NCBI GenBank assembly: GCA_958423465.1
Contig: CATZRD010000012.1
Span: 1 to 55,958 of the forward strand
Length of the DNA stretch: 55,958 bases
Direction: 5' to 3'
Source: an uncultured Oscillospiraceae bacterium
Lineage (GTDB): Bacteria > Bacillota > Clostridia > Oscillospirales > Oscillospiraceae
Position numbers and translations under genes: made by a program. This document shows positions 48,177-55,958 of this stretch, in pieces. The notes under the pieces are model-generated. The model was not told the DNA's origin and made no database searches. It was given only the letters and a program-made list of their open reading frames with translations. Position 1 is the stretch's first letter. Each line of letters starts with the position of its first letter.

Positions 48177-48205
48177 ATTATACCCCCTCTTTCTGGAAAA
48201 GTCAA
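48177..48205 (-). promoter_or_regulatory. degV promoter
   Basis: On the minus strand TTGACT (48205-48200), 17-base spacer, TATAAT (48182-48177). An AT-only stretch with the palindrome TAATATTA (48160-48167) covers the start region and may bind a regulator. Confidence 0.75.
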
Positions 48206-48237
48206 TGGGGCGGCGGGATTTGACCAAAAGTTCCAGC

Positions 48238-48762
48238 TCAGTTCAGGGCCTTGTCGATGGCCTCGCTGTACAGCTCAAACATGCCGTCCGCGTCGCCGGC
48301 CCCGGTCTCGATATGGGTCACCGTGCCCTCCGGGTCAATGACCAGGGTGTACGGGATACCGCTGGTGGGATAGAGGGCCGACACCGTACCCTCCGGGTCC
48401 AGCGCTACCGGGAAGGTATAGCCATAGGCCGTCATAAACCGTTCCACGGTCTCCTGGTCCTCGCCGCAGTTCACCGCCACCAGGCACAGCTGATCGCCGT
48501 ACTTTTCCTGCAGCCGGGGGAAGGCTGGCATCTCGCCCACGCAGGGACGGCACCAAGTGGCCCAAAAGTTCAGCAGCACCACCTGGCCCTCGTGGTCGGA
48601 GAGGGTGAAGCTCCCGCCGTCCGCCAGAGCGGCGGTAAAGTCCCGGCAGGCGTCGCCCTCCCGGATGGGACCGGCCTCGTCCCCGCCGCAGGCGGCCAGG
48701 GTCAAGCACAGAGCCAGCAGCAGAAAGAAAGCGGAACATGTCCTACAGATCTTTGTTTTCAT
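48238..48762 (-). CDS. TlpA/ResA-like thioredoxin-fold lipoprotein
   Basis: 174 residues. Lipoprotein signal with lipobox LTLAAC (Cys25), then a thioredoxin-like domain of the AhpC/TSA-Redoxin group: VVLLNFWATWCRPCVGEMPA with the redox pair Cys71/Cys74 (approximate), the family insertion after it, and the cis-proline region SGIPYTLVID. It would reduce disulfides of extracytoplasmic proteins at the membrane surface. AAAGGAG lies 8 bases before the ATG; 5 bases after pepT. Last gene of the pncB-cls-pepT-tlpA run. Confidence 0.9.
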   Translation of the reverse strand: MKTKICRTCSAFFLLLALCLTLAACGGDEAGPIREGDACRDFTAALADGGSFTLSDHEGQVVLLNFWATWCRPCVGEMPAFPRLQEKYGDQLCLVAVNCGEDQETVERFMTAYGYTFPVALDPEGTVSALYPTSGIPYTLVIDPEGTVTHIETGAGDADGMFELYSEAIDKALN

Positions 48763-48767
48763 GGTTT

Positions 48768-50003
48768 TTACTCCTTTCCCGACCGTTCAGCGGCGTAGAT
48801 GTCCACAATGTTCCCCAGGATCTCCACCGTCTTGTCCATGCCCTCCACCGTGACGCACTCGTAGGGGCCGTGGAAATTGACGCCGCCGGTGCCCAGATTG
48901 GGACAGGGCAGTCCCATGAAGGACAGCCGCGCGCCGTCGGTGCCGCCCCGGATGGGGCAGGTCACCGGCTCCAGCCCCGCCTGGCGGACGGCCCGGCGGG
49001 CGTTGTCGATGAGGTGCATGCAGTCCTTGAGCTGACCGGCCATGTTGTAGTAGCTGTCCTTCATGGTCAGCTGGACCTTCGCCTTGGGGTGGCCCGCCTG
49101 GACCGCCGCCGCGGCCTCGCTCATACGGGCCTTTTTCTCCTGGAACCGGACCCAGTCGTGGTCCCGGATGATATAGTCCATTTCGGCAGAGCTCACGTCC
49201 CCCCGCATGCTGTCCAGATGGAAAAAGCCCTGGTAGCCGCTGGTACGGGCGGGGATCTCATCCGGCGGCAGCAGCCCCGCCAGCTCCATGGCGATGAGCA
49301 GGGCGTTCTCCATGGTGTCCTTGGCCTCGCCGGGGTGGACGGATACGCCGGTGATCCCGATATGGGCGGAGGCGGCGTTGAAGTTCTCGTACTCGATCTC
49401 CCCCTCCCTGCCGCCGTCCACCGTGTAGGCAAACGCGGCGCCGAAGGCGGCCACGTCAAAGTGGTCCGGGCCCTGGCCGATCTCCTCGTCAGGGGTAAAG
49501 GCCACGGAGATGGGGCCGTGGGGGCGGCCCTCCCGGATCAGGGTCTCGCACAGGGTCATGATCTCCGCCACGCCGGCCTTGTCGTCGGCACCCAGCAGGG
49601 TATCGCCGCTGGCGGTGATGAGGGTGCGGCCCCGGAAATCCGCCAGGACCGGGAAATCCGCCGCCCGGATGACCCGGCCGTCCCTGGGCAGGACCACGTC
49701 GCCGCCGTCGTAGTTTTCGTGGAGGATGGGCGTCACCCCCTCCCCGGAGAAGGCGGGGGCGGTGTCCACATGGGCCAGGAAGCCCAGGGCGGGCACATTC
49801 TCCCGGCCTGGCGTGGCGGGCAGGCGGCCCATGACCACGCCGAAATCGCTGACCGTCACATCCTCCAGCCCCAGCTCCCGCAGCTCCTCCGCCAGCAGGC
49901 GCAGCAGGTCCCACTGGCAAGCGGTACTGGGGTTGGTCCCGCCGCCCTCGGCGGACTGGGTGTGGATGGCTGCGTAGCGCAGAAAACGCTGGTATGCTCT
50001 CAT
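48768..50003 (-). CDS. pepT: Peptidase T (tripeptidase)
   Basis: 411 residues. M20B zinc peptidase that takes the N-terminal residue from tripeptides. Seen: YAAIHTQSAEGGGTNPSTACQ split by me to the first block TQSAEGGGTNPST, LGFLAHVDTAPAFSG (first metal His and Asp), TLLGADDKAGVAEIM (bridging Asp), FTPDEEIGQGPDHFD (catalytic Glu), CPIRGGTDGARLSF and PNLGTGGVNFHGPYE. ATG at 50003 after GAAAGGAAG. Preceded by cls (34 bases) and followed by tlpA (5 bases). Confidence 0.95.
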   Translation of the reverse strand: MRAYQRFLRYAAIHTQSAEGGGTNPSTACQWDLLRLLAEELRELGLEDVTVSDFGVVMGRLPATPGRENVPALGFLAHVDTAPAFSGEGVTPILHENYDGGDVVLPRDGRVIRAADFPVLADFRGRTLITASGDTLLGADDKAGVAEIMTLCETLIREGRPHGPISVAFTPDEEIGQGPDHFDVAAFGAAFAYTVDGGREGEIEYENFNAASAHIGITGVSVHPGEAKDTMENALLIAMELAGLLPPDEIPARTSGYQGFFHLDSMRGDVSSAEMDYIIRDHDWVRFQEKKARMSEAAAAVQAGHPKAKVQLTMKDSYYNMAGQLKDCMHLIDNARRAVRQAGLEPVTCPIRGGTDGARLSFMGLPCPNLGTGGVNFHGPYECVTVEGMDKTVEILGNIVDIYAAERSGKE

Positions 50004-50037
50004 CGCTTTCTTCCTTTCTCGTTTATGGCGGGGCGTC

Positions 50038-51588
50038 TCACATCCAGATGGAGAACACCCGCAGCACTTTTTCCAGCGCCCGGCGGGACCAGCGGCGCTT
50101 CCGCCAGGCCGCCAGATCCACCGGGGCGCTGCGGGCCATGACGTCCGTCAGGTCCTGCTGGATATCCCCCACAGCCTCCGCGCCGTAGAGCATCACGCCG
50201 TTTTCGTAGTGGAGCTGGAAGCTGCGGTAGTCCATGTTGACGGTGCCCACCATGGCGGCCTCCCCGTCGGCCACGAAGCTCTTGGCGTGGAGGAAGCCCG
50301 GTGTGAACTCGTAGATCTTCACCCCGTGGGTCAAAAGCCGCTCGTAGTAGGACCCGGCCACGATCTTCGTATACCAGTGGTCCCAGATCCCCGGCAGCAT
50401 CAGCCGCACGTCCACCCCGCCGTCGGCGGCGGCGCACAGGGCCCGGACCACGCTGTCCTCCACGGCCAGGTAGGGCGTGGTGATCCAGATGGAGCGGCGG
50501 GCGCTGGAGATACACTGGATGTACAGGTCCTCCGCCGGGTTTTCCGGGTTGTTGGCAGGACCGTCGGCGAAGCACTGGCACCATCCGGCGGCGGAGCGGC
50601 TCTCCAGAGGCCGGTAGTAGTCGTGCTCATTGGGCAGACGGCGGCCCAGCATCTCCCACATATGGAGGAACCGGCTGGTAAGGCCCCAGGCCCCAGGCCC
50701 GTCCAGCAGCACGCCGGTGTCCTTCCACTCCCCGAACCGGCGGAGGATCCCCACATACTCGTCGGCCACATTGACGCCGCCGGTGTAGGCGTACTGCCCG
50801 TCCACGCACAGGATCTTCCGATGGTCCCGGTAGTTGAAGTACAGCCGGTTCACATACTGGTGGACCGGATTGAACACATGGACCTCCATCCCCGCCTCGC
50901 GCATCCGGTCGATGGTCTCTCCCCGCATCCGGGTAATATTGCCGAAATCATCGAAGATGATCTTGATCTCCACCCCCCGGCGGGCCCGGTCCTCCAGAAT
51001 CGCCAGCAGCCGGTCAAAGAGCTTTCCCTCCGCCAGGATGAAATACTCCAGAAAGATGAACCTCTCCGCCCGGGCCAGCTTGTCCAGGGCGTCCTCGAAG
51101 AAGTCCCGCCCCGTGGGGAAATAGGTCACGGCGGTGTCCCGGCAGACCAGAAAGTCGTTCCGGTACAGCTGGACCGCCGCCCGCTCCCAGGTGGGGCAGG
51201 CCCGGGCCAGCCGCTGCAGATCCGCCTGGGCCTGGTTCCGCTCACCGGGGCGGACCGGAGGCGCCTTTACCGGCAGCAGATTCAGCCGTTTGCTCTGGAT
51301 GTTGCCGCTCCACAGGACGTAGAGGATCATGCCCGCCACCGGCAGCGCCGCCACCAGCAGCGTCCAGGCCAGCTTGTAGCTGGCGGGGGCAGAGGTGGAC
51401 TGGATGTTGATGGCCACGGCCACCGCGGCCGCCTCCATGAGGATGAAGATAATGGTGGCGTGCTCCTGCAGGAACATACTCAGCAGCAGCACCGCGGCGA
51501 TGTTCGCCGCCAGCAGGGCCACCGCCAGGGCGATCCGCAGCCCGGCGGCGATCCGACGCTCGGTGGTTTGCTTCACAGGGCGCTTCAC
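50038..51588 (-). CDS. cls: Cardiolipin synthase (phospholipase D family)
   Basis: 516 residues. Two N-terminal membrane segments (about 16-40 and 48-70 with a third at 78-95), then two PLD domains with HKD motifs: NYRDHRKILCVDGQYAYTGG near residue 252-271 (H-x-K-x4-D) and FLHAKSFVADGEAAMVGT near 430. Joins two phosphatidylglycerols to cardiolipin and glycerol. The GTG at 51588 lies 6 bases after AAAGGAG; an ATG two bases before is out of frame. Second gene of the pncB operon. Confidence 0.93.
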   Translation of the reverse strand: MKRPVKQTTERRIAAGLRIALAVALLAANIAAVLLLSMFLQEHATIIFILMEAAAVAVAINIQSTSAPASYKLAWTLLVAALPVAGMILYVLWSGNIQSKRLNLLPVKAPPVRPGERNQAQADLQRLARACPTWERAAVQLYRNDFLVCRDTAVTYFPTGRDFFEDALDKLARAERFIFLEYFILAEGKLFDRLLAILEDRARRGVEIKIIFDDFGNITRMRGETIDRMREAGMEVHVFNPVHQYVNRLYFNYRDHRKILCVDGQYAYTGGVNVADEYVGILRRFGEWKDTGVLLDGPGAWGLTSRFLHMWEMLGRRLPNEHDYYRPLESRSAAGWCQCFADGPANNPENPAEDLYIQCISSARRSIWITTPYLAVEDSVVRALCAAADGGVDVRLMLPGIWDHWYTKIVAGSYYERLLTHGVKIYEFTPGFLHAKSFVADGEAAMVGTVNMDYRSFQLHYENGVMLYGAEAVGDIQQDLTDVMARSAPVDLAAWRKRRWSRRALEKVLRVFSIWM

Positions 51589-51631
51589 ATTCGGCTCCTT
51601 TCCCGGGTCCTGCCCCCCAGGCGGGGACGGA

Positions 51632-53083
51632 TCAGTGGTTTTGCTCCAGCAGTCTGTGCTTGACATCCCACAGCTTCTGGCTCAGATCCACATAATACTT
51701 GTGGGGGTTATCAAAGCGCTTGACCTCGTCCCACAGGGTGTCCACCTGCTCCCGGCAGTAGTCCCGGATCTGGTCCAGGGAAGGCAGGTCATAGACCAGC
51801 TCGCCCCCCCGGAACACCGGTACCTGCAGCTCCCTGGCGGTGAAATCGTAGACCTCCTTCTTTTTCCAGGTGGCGTCTGGGTCAAAGATGACCAGAGACC
51901 TGGAATCGTCCACCGTCTCGTCGTGGACGGTGAGGTAGTCGGCGATGGCCTTGCCGGTGTCGTTGCCATAGAACCGGTAGAGCTTCTTGAAGTGGGGAGT
52001 GGTGATCTTGGCCACGTTCTCCGAGATCTTGATCTTGGGGGTAATGGTCCCGTCGGGGGCCTCCACCGCCGCCAGCTTGTACACGCCGCCGAACACCGGC
52101 TCGCTGCGGGCGGTGATGAGCCGCTCGCCCACGCCGAAGGAGTCGATCTTCGCCCCCTGGAGCAGCAGGTCCCGGATCAGCTCCTCGTCCAGGGAGTTGG
52201 AGGCGGAGATGGTGCAGCTCTCCCACCCGGCGGCGTCCAGCATCTTCCGGGCCTCCTTGGAGAGATAGGCGATGTCGCCGGAGTCCAGGCGGATGCCGCA
52301 CTTGGTGATGCCCATGGGGCGCAGCACCTCGTTGAAGGCCCGGATAGCGTCGGGCACGCCGCTTTTCAGCGTGTTGTAGGTATCCACCAGCAGCACGGCG
52401 TTGGTGGGGTAGATCTCGCAGTAGGTCTTGAAGGCCTCGTACTGGGAGGGAAACATCTGCACCCAGGAGTGGGCCATGGTACCCACGGCGGGTACGCCGT
52501 AGATCTGGTCGGTGACGGCGCAGGCGGTCCCCGCCACGCCGCCGATGTAGGCGGCTCTGGCCCCCACCACGGCGGCGTCCACCCCCTGGGCCCGGCGGGA
52601 GCCGAACTCCATGACCGCCCGGCCCTGAGAGGCCCGGACCACCCGGTTGGCCTTGGTAGCGATGAGGCTCTGGTGGTTGACGCACAGCAGGGCAAAGGTC
52701 TCGATGAGCTGGGCCTGAGGGGCGGGGGCCCGGACGGTGATCAGCGGCTCGCCGGGGAACACCGGCGTCCCCTCCGGCACGGCCCACACGTCGCCGGTGA
52801 AGCGAAAGCCCCGCAGGTAATCCAGGAAGTCCTCCTGAAAGAGGTTTTTGCTCCGCAGGTAGGCGATATCCTCCTCGTCAAAATGGAGGTCCCGGATATA
52901 CTGCACGAACTGCTCCAGCCCCGCGGCGATGGCGAAGCCGCCGCCGTCGGGCACCTTGCGGAAAAACACGTCGAAATAGGTGATCTGATCCTGCATCCCC
53001 TTGCGGAAGTACCCGTTGGCCATGGTCATCTCATAGAAGTCAAAGAGCATGGACAGGTTCAGCTTTTCCTTATGTTCCATCAT
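51632..53083 (-). CDS. pncB: Nicotinate phosphoribosyltransferase
   Basis: 483 residues, the size of the longer Firmicute NAPRTases. Salvages nicotinate into the NAD pathway with PRPP. Seen: LSMLFDFYEMTMANGYFRKG, DVFFRKVPDGGGFAIAAGL, EFGSRRAQGVDAAVVGARAA, HSWVQMFPSQYEAF with the phosphorylated-His-type position, LLVDTYNTLKSGVPDAI, GIRLDSGDIAYLSKEARKML and ASNSLDEELI. First of two tandem ATGs (53083) suits AGAGGAA. Heads an operon with cls, pepT and tlpA. The leader from the promoter near 53160-53188 contains a GC-rich hairpin. Confidence 0.94.
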   Translation of the reverse strand: MMEHKEKLNLSMLFDFYEMTMANGYFRKGMQDQITYFDVFFRKVPDGGGFAIAAGLEQFVQYIRDLHFDEEDIAYLRSKNLFQEDFLDYLRGFRFTGDVWAVPEGTPVFPGEPLITVRAPAPQAQLIETFALLCVNHQSLIATKANRVVRASQGRAVMEFGSRRAQGVDAAVVGARAAYIGGVAGTACAVTDQIYGVPAVGTMAHSWVQMFPSQYEAFKTYCEIYPTNAVLLVDTYNTLKSGVPDAIRAFNEVLRPMGITKCGIRLDSGDIAYLSKEARKMLDAAGWESCTISASNSLDEELIRDLLLQGAKIDSFGVGERLITARSEPVFGGVYKLAAVEAPDGTITPKIKISENVAKITTPHFKKLYRFYGNDTGKAIADYLTVHDETVDDSRSLVIFDPDATWKKKEVYDFTARELQVPVFRGGELVYDLPSLDQIRDYCREQVDTLWDEVKRFDNPHKYYVDLSQKLWDVKHRLLEQNH

Positions 53084-53112
53084 GGACGTTCCTCTATTCT
53101 CTGTTATAAAGT

Positions 53113-53152
53113 CGTCCGGCCCGGCGGGCGGAGACGCCGCCCGCTGTCCGGA
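53113..53152 (-). repeat. GC-rich hairpin in the pncB leader
   Basis: GTCCGG (53113-53118) pairs with CCGGAC (53147-53152) and an inner GGGCGG/CCGCCC stem lies between. It sits 30 bases before the pncB ATG in the predicted transcript. No downstream T-run, so it is not a plain terminator. Confidence 0.5.
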
Positions 53153-53159
53153 CGTTTAT

Positions 53160-53188
53160 ATAGTATATCTTTTTTTCTTCTTTTGCAA
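53160..53188 (-). promoter_or_regulatory. pncB operon promoter
   Basis: On the minus strand TTGCAA (53188-53183), 17-base spacer, TACTAT (53165-53160). Its -35 lies 8 bases from the -35 of the divergent coaW promoter. Confidence 0.6.
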
Positions 53189-53196
53189 CGATAGAA

Positions 53197-53225
53197 TTGA
53201 CAAATTCTTCCCCATCCCCTAATAT
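53197..53225 (+). promoter_or_regulatory. coaW promoter
   Basis: TTGACA (53197-53202), 17-base spacer, TAATAT (53220-53225). Start near 53232. Confidence 0.75.
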
Positions 53226-53272
53226 GGAGAGGCTTAAGTACGGTCACTGACCTAAATCAGGAGGTCTTTTCC

Positions 53273-54091
53273 ATGTCTGTCATCTTAGGGATCGATATCG
53301 GCGGCTCCACCACCAAGATCGTGGGGCTGCGCCCCGACGGCTCCCCCATCGCCATGCGGCGGGTCCAGGCCCAGGACCCCGTCACCAGCCTCTACGGCGC
53401 TCTCGGCGGCTTTCTGTTCGCCAACGGTCTGGCCCTGGCCGACGTGAGCCGGATCGCCCTCACCGGCGTGGGGGCCTCCTACGTCACCGGCGACATCTAT
53501 GGGATCCCCACCCAGGAGGTGGCGGAATTTACCGCCGTGGGCACCGGCGGCCTGGCTCTCAGCGGCCAGGAGCAGGCCGTGGTGGTCAGCATGGGCACCG
53601 GCACCGCCTTTGTCTGGGCGGAGCGGGGGCAGCCGGTGCGCCATCTGTGCGGCTCTGGCGTGGGCGGCGGCACCCTGGCCGGGCTGTGCTCCCGGCTGTG
53701 CGGCACCCGGAAATACGACCAGATCGTCAAGCTGGCCCAGGAGGGCAGCGTGTCCGCTATCGACCTCACCGTGGGGGACATCACCCAGGGGAACCACCCT
53801 TCCCTGCCCCTGGACATCACCGCCGCCAACTTCGGCAACGTGTCCGACACCGCCACTCCCGGCGATTTCGCCGCCGGCGTGGTGAATATGGTGCTCCAGT
53901 CCATCGGCACCACCGCCGTCATGGCCTGCCGGGCCTGCGGCGGCGACACGGTGGTGCTCACCGGCTTCATGGCCAATCTGCCCCAGGCCCGGGCGTGCTT
54001 CGACCTCTTCACCCGCCTCCACGGCATCCGGTTCATCATCCCGGAAAACGCCCCCTTCGCCACCTCCATCGGCGCGGCCATGTCGGTATAA
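53273..54091 (+). CDS. coaW: Type II pantothenate kinase
   Basis: 272 residues, the length of staphylococcal-type CoaW (PanK II). Phosphorylates pantothenate, the first step to coenzyme A; this type is not strongly inhibited by CoA. Seen: ASKHA-fold phosphate-1 motif LGIDIGGSTTKIVGLRPDG, the mid motif VVSMGTGTAFVWAE, GSGVGGGTLAGLCSRLCG, and the adenosine motif VVLTGFMANLPQAR. AGGAGG lies 8 bases before the ATG. Divergent from pncB so that NAD and CoA precursor enzymes share a control region. Followed by a terminator. Confidence 0.93.
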   Translation: MSVILGIDIGGSTTKIVGLRPDGSPIAMRRVQAQDPVTSLYGALGGFLFANGLALADVSRIALTGVGASYVTGDIYGIPTQEVAEFTAVGTGGLALSGQEQAVVVSMGTGTAFVWAERGQPVRHLCGSGVGGGTLAGLCSRLCGTRKYDQIVKLAQEGSVSAIDLTVGDITQGNHPSLPLDITAANFGNVSDTATPGDFAAGVVNMVLQSIGTTAVMACRACGGDTVVLTGFMANLPQARACFDLFTRLHGIRFIIPENAPFATSIGAAMSV

Positions 54092-54113
54092 AGGCATCAA
54101 AAAAGCGCGCAAA

Positions 54114-54149
54114 GGAAGAGAGGCTTTCCCCCGGGAAAACCTCTCTTCC
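54114..54149. terminator. Terminator between coaW and trmO
   Basis: GGAAGAGAGG (54114-54123) pairs with CCTCTCTTCC (54140-54149), with an inner TTTCCC/GGGAAA stem. It touches the trmO stop and lies between convergent genes. Confidence 0.7.
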
Positions 54150-54833
54150 CTATTCGATCCCGCGTACCGTCAGGCGGCGGTCCTTTACGGTGAAACGGAC
54201 CTCCCGCCCGGCGAAGGACATACCGTAGATCCTGTCCGGGTCCGTCTGGTAGGAGGGGCGGGGATCCTGGGCCAGCACGCCCAGCAGGGCCTCCCTCTTC
54301 TCAGGCGGCAGCATAGACAGCAGCTCCGCCGGACACTCCACCTCCAGCAGACGCCGGGCCACCCGGTCCGTGAAGCCGCCGGCGGCCTCCGGGTGGCTGT
54401 CGGCGTAGGGCAGATAGGGCTTCACGTCGTAGATGGGCGTGCCGTCCATCAGATCCGCCCCGGCCACCACCAAAGCGGGGCCGTCGGCCCCCCGCCAGTC
54501 CACCTCCACCAGGCGCACGGAGGAGAGGCCGATGGGATTGGGCCGGAAGGGCGACCGGGTAGCGAACACTCCCAGCCGGTGGTTGCCCCCCAGCCGGGGC
54601 GGGCGCACCGTGGGAGACCAGCCGGCCTCCGCCGCGGCGGAGAACTGCCAGATGAGCCACAGGTGGGAAAACTCCTCGATGCCCCGCAGGGCGTCCGGAT
54701 TCCGGTAGGGCGGCTCGAACACAACCCGCCCCCGCAGCTCCTCCACCAGTCCGCTCTGGCGGGGGATGCCGAACTTGGCGGGAAGGTCTCCCCGGAACCG
54801 GGCCACGATCTCCATGGGCCTTGTCTCCCCCAT
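54150..54833 (-). CDS. trmO: tRNA m6t6A37 methyltransferase-like (TsaA/TrmO)
   Basis: 227 residues, the size of YaeB/TsaA proteins, which methylate t6A37 of tRNA-Thr with S-adenosylmethionine. Seen: FRGDLPAKFGIPRQSGLVEE, RGIEEFSHLWLIWQF, PRLGGNHRLGVFATRSPFRP (the R-P-N-P-I-G-x-S block follows: NPIGLSSVRLVEV), VAGADLMDGTPIYDVKPYLP and the C-terminal DPRPSYQTDPDRIYGMSFAG. ATG at 54833 is 7 bases after GGAGGG; a shorter start at 54815 is possible. Convergent with coaW. Confidence 0.92.
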   Translation of the reverse strand: MGETRPMEIVARFRGDLPAKFGIPRQSGLVEELRGRVVFEPPYRNPDALRGIEEFSHLWLIWQFSAAAEAGWSPTVRPPRLGGNHRLGVFATRSPFRPNPIGLSSVRLVEVDWRGADGPALVVAGADLMDGTPIYDVKPYLPYADSHPEAAGGFTDRVARRLLEVECPAELLSMLPPEKREALLGVLAQDPRPSYQTDPDRIYGMSFAGREVRFTVKDRRLTVRGIE

Positions 54834-54936
54834 ACGCCGTCCCTCCTCCGCTGTTTTCCTCAGTATACCCGGCGGGACGCACCTTGTCAACGCCGGTCCC
54901 CGCCGAAAAAACCGGCAGACCCCCAAAAATTATTTC

Positions 54937-54965
54937 TTGACAAGCGGGCCCGGCGGGCCTATACT
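54937..54965 (+). promoter_or_regulatory. Promoter of the COG2509 gene
   Basis: TTGACA (54937-54942), 17-base spacer, TATACT (54960-54965). Start near 54972, leader of about 128 bases. Confidence 0.8.
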
Positions 54966-54982
54966 GCATCTAGGATAAATAT

Positions 54983-55060
54983 GACGCTCCCCACGGGAGC
55001 AGACTGACCACCCCACTGCCGGCGGCGCGGAACGCGCCCCCTCTGTTCGGTGGTTTTTTT
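54983..55060 (+). promoter_or_regulatory. Structured leader with intrinsic terminator (possible attenuator or riboswitch)
   Basis: First hairpin GCTCCC-CAC-GGGAGC at 54986-55000, then ACCACC (55007-55012) pairing with GGTGGT (55049-55054) around an inner GGCGCG/CGCGCC hairpin (55024-55038), directly followed by T7 (55054-55060). The terminator lies 40 bases before the start codon, inside the transcript. I could not match it to a known riboswitch class. Confidence 0.6.
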
Positions 55061-55099
55061 GCGGCCAATCGGGGGCACCATCGAAACGGAGGTTTTTCC

Positions 55100-55958
55100 A
55101 TGACAAAAGACGTGGTCATCATCGGCGCCGGCCCCGCCGGCATTTTTACCGCCCTGGAGCTTCTGAAAAAGGGCAGCCGCCAGAGCATCCTCATTGTGGA
55201 AAAGGGTCAGGCTGTGGAAAACCGCCGCTGCCCCAAGAGCAAGACCAGCCGGTGCGTGAACTGCAAGCCCTACTGCCACATCACCACCGGCTTCTCCGGC
55301 GCGGGGGCCTTCTCCGACGGCAAGCTGTCCCTCAGCTATGAGGTAGGCGGCGACCTGCCCACCCTCATCGGCGCGGACCTGGCCCAGGAGACCATCCACT
55401 ACGCCGACCAGATCTACCTGGAGTTCGGCGCGGACACCCATATCGAGGGTCTGGGCAATACCGAAGAGGTCAAGGAGATCCGCAAACGGGCCATTCAGGC
55501 GGGGCTGAAGCTGGTGGACTGCCCCATCCGTCACCTGGGCACCGAAAAGGCCCAGGACCTGTACTACGCCATCGAGCAGTACCTGCTGCAAAATGGCGTG
55601 GAGCTGCTCTTCGGCTATGAGTGTACCAACCTGATTCTGGACGGCGGCGTGTGCCGGGGGGTCCAGATCACCAACGGCCGGGACAGCCGGGAGATCCAGG
55701 CCCGCCACACCGTCATCGCCACCGGCCGCCGGGGGGCGGACTGGCTGGAGAGCCTCTGCGCCGAGCACGACATCGCCCACCAGCCCGGCACCGTGGACAT
55801 CGGCGTGCGGGTGGAGGTGCGCAACGAGGTGATGGAGACCGTCAACCGGGTGCTGTACGAGTCCAAGCTGGTGGGCTACCCCAAGCCCTTCAAGAACAAG
55901 GTCCGCACCTTCTGCCAGAACCCCGGCGGCTTCGTCAGCCAGGAGAACTACGACAACG
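55100..55958 (+). CDS. FAD-dependent dehydrogenase, COG2509 type (3' end outside window)
   Basis: 286 codons are visible without a stop. N-terminal dinucleotide fold VVIIGAGPAGIFTALELLKK (5-24), ILIVEKGQ, then the cysteine-rich signature of COG2509: NRRCPKSKTSRCVNCKPYC (about 45-63) and HITTGFSGAGAFSDGKLSLS. Later VIATGRRGADWLESL and the segment VDIGVRVEVRNEVMETVNRV. Members are described as uncharacterised FAD-dependent dehydrogenases; the four close cysteines could bind metal or an iron-sulfur cluster (inference). ACGGAGG lies 9 bases before the ATG. Behind a strong promoter and a terminator-bearing leader, so expression is probably conditional. Confidence 0.88.
   Translation, partial: MTKDVVIIGAGPAGIFTALELLKKGSRQSILIVEKGQAVENRRCPKSKTSRCVNCKPYCHITTGFSGAGAFSDGKLSLSYEVGGDLPTLIGADLAQETIHYADQIYLEFGADTHIEGLGNTEEVKEIRKRAIQAGLKLVDCPIRHLGTEKAQDLYYAIEQYLLQNGVELLFGYECTNLILDGGVCRGVQITNGRDSREIQARHTVIATGRRGADWLESLCAEHDIAHQPGTVDIGVRVEVRNEVMETVNRVLYESKLVGYPKPFKNKVRTFCQNPGGFVSQENYDN

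Noticed and set aside
53113..53152. pncB leader hairpin as a known NAD+ riboswitch
   Set aside because: I could not match it to the conserved pattern of any riboswitch class I know; kept only as a hairpin.
1..55958. CRISPR array, insertion sequence, prophage, rRNA operon, replication origin
   Set aside because: No regularly spaced repeats, transposase, integrase or phage genes, rRNA stretches or DnaA-box cluster were found on reading both strands.

Overview
The window looks like chromosomal DNA of a high-GC, Gram-positive-type anaerobe of the Firmicutes, most likely an Oscillospirales gut bacterium of the Flavonifractor/Lawsonibacter/Oscillibacter kind. Reasons: GC-rich coding DNA with strong AGGAGG ribosome sites and SigA-type promoters (TTGACA-17-TATAAT); a dnaG-rpoD pair; hexameric-type glutamate dehydrogenase; a type II pantothenate kinase; a SpoIVFA/SpoIVFB-like sporulation pair; SLH-domain surface protein with CsaB; YqeG, DegV, DUF4330 and EFR1 families. 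The genus is an inference; nothing in the window fixes it.

Layout. 1-4032: end of a D-2-hydroxyacid dehydrogenase, then (minus) an M20 amidohydrolase-LD-carboxypeptidase pair and glutamate dehydrogenase. 4253-9442: a phosphoribosyltransferase-like gene, then a glucuronate operon (uxaC-uxuA-SDR reductase, minus) divergent from an AraC regulator. 9443-11411: a lower-GC insert carrying a broken alpha/beta-hydrolase, a TetR regulator and an EFR1 flavodoxin-ferredoxin protein under a clear palindromic operator, next to tRNA-Arg(CCG). 11796-14563: argG-argH with an ARG-box-like promoter. 14674-20855 (minus): SpoIVFA-like, SpoIVFB-like, B12-type radical SAM, DUF2344, GT2-GtrA glycosyltransferase, acyltransferase. 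20989-24891 (plus): FAD-Rieske protein, C39-like peptidase, TetR-CPBP pair. 24897-26964 (minus): DUF3298 lipoprotein and TmcAL. 27023-32109 (plus): ackA, dnaG, rpoD, a small membrane protein.

32218-42467 is the most interesting part: a six-gene minus-strand envelope operon (MurJ-family flippase, O-antigen-ligase-like polymerase, GT4, two DUF4330 anchored proteins, and a GT4-CsaB fusion) facing a divergent secreted protein with a phosphodiester-glycosidase domain, SLH repeats and an SH3 domain. CsaB-type enzymes pyruvylate the cell-wall polymer that SLH domains bind, so both halves of an anchoring system may be encoded back to back.

42474-55958: a possible GH18-like protein, YqeG phosphatase, M24 peptidase, MBL-fold hydrolase, tRNA-Gln(CTG), a P-loop ATPase, DegV, an operon pncB-cls-pepT-tlpA, divergent coaW, TrmO, and a COG2509 FAD protein cut by the window end, with a structured, terminator-bearing leader. 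No CRISPR array, insertion sequence, phage or rRNA was seen. Start sites were chosen from ribosome-binding spacing and family length; GC remarks are by eye.
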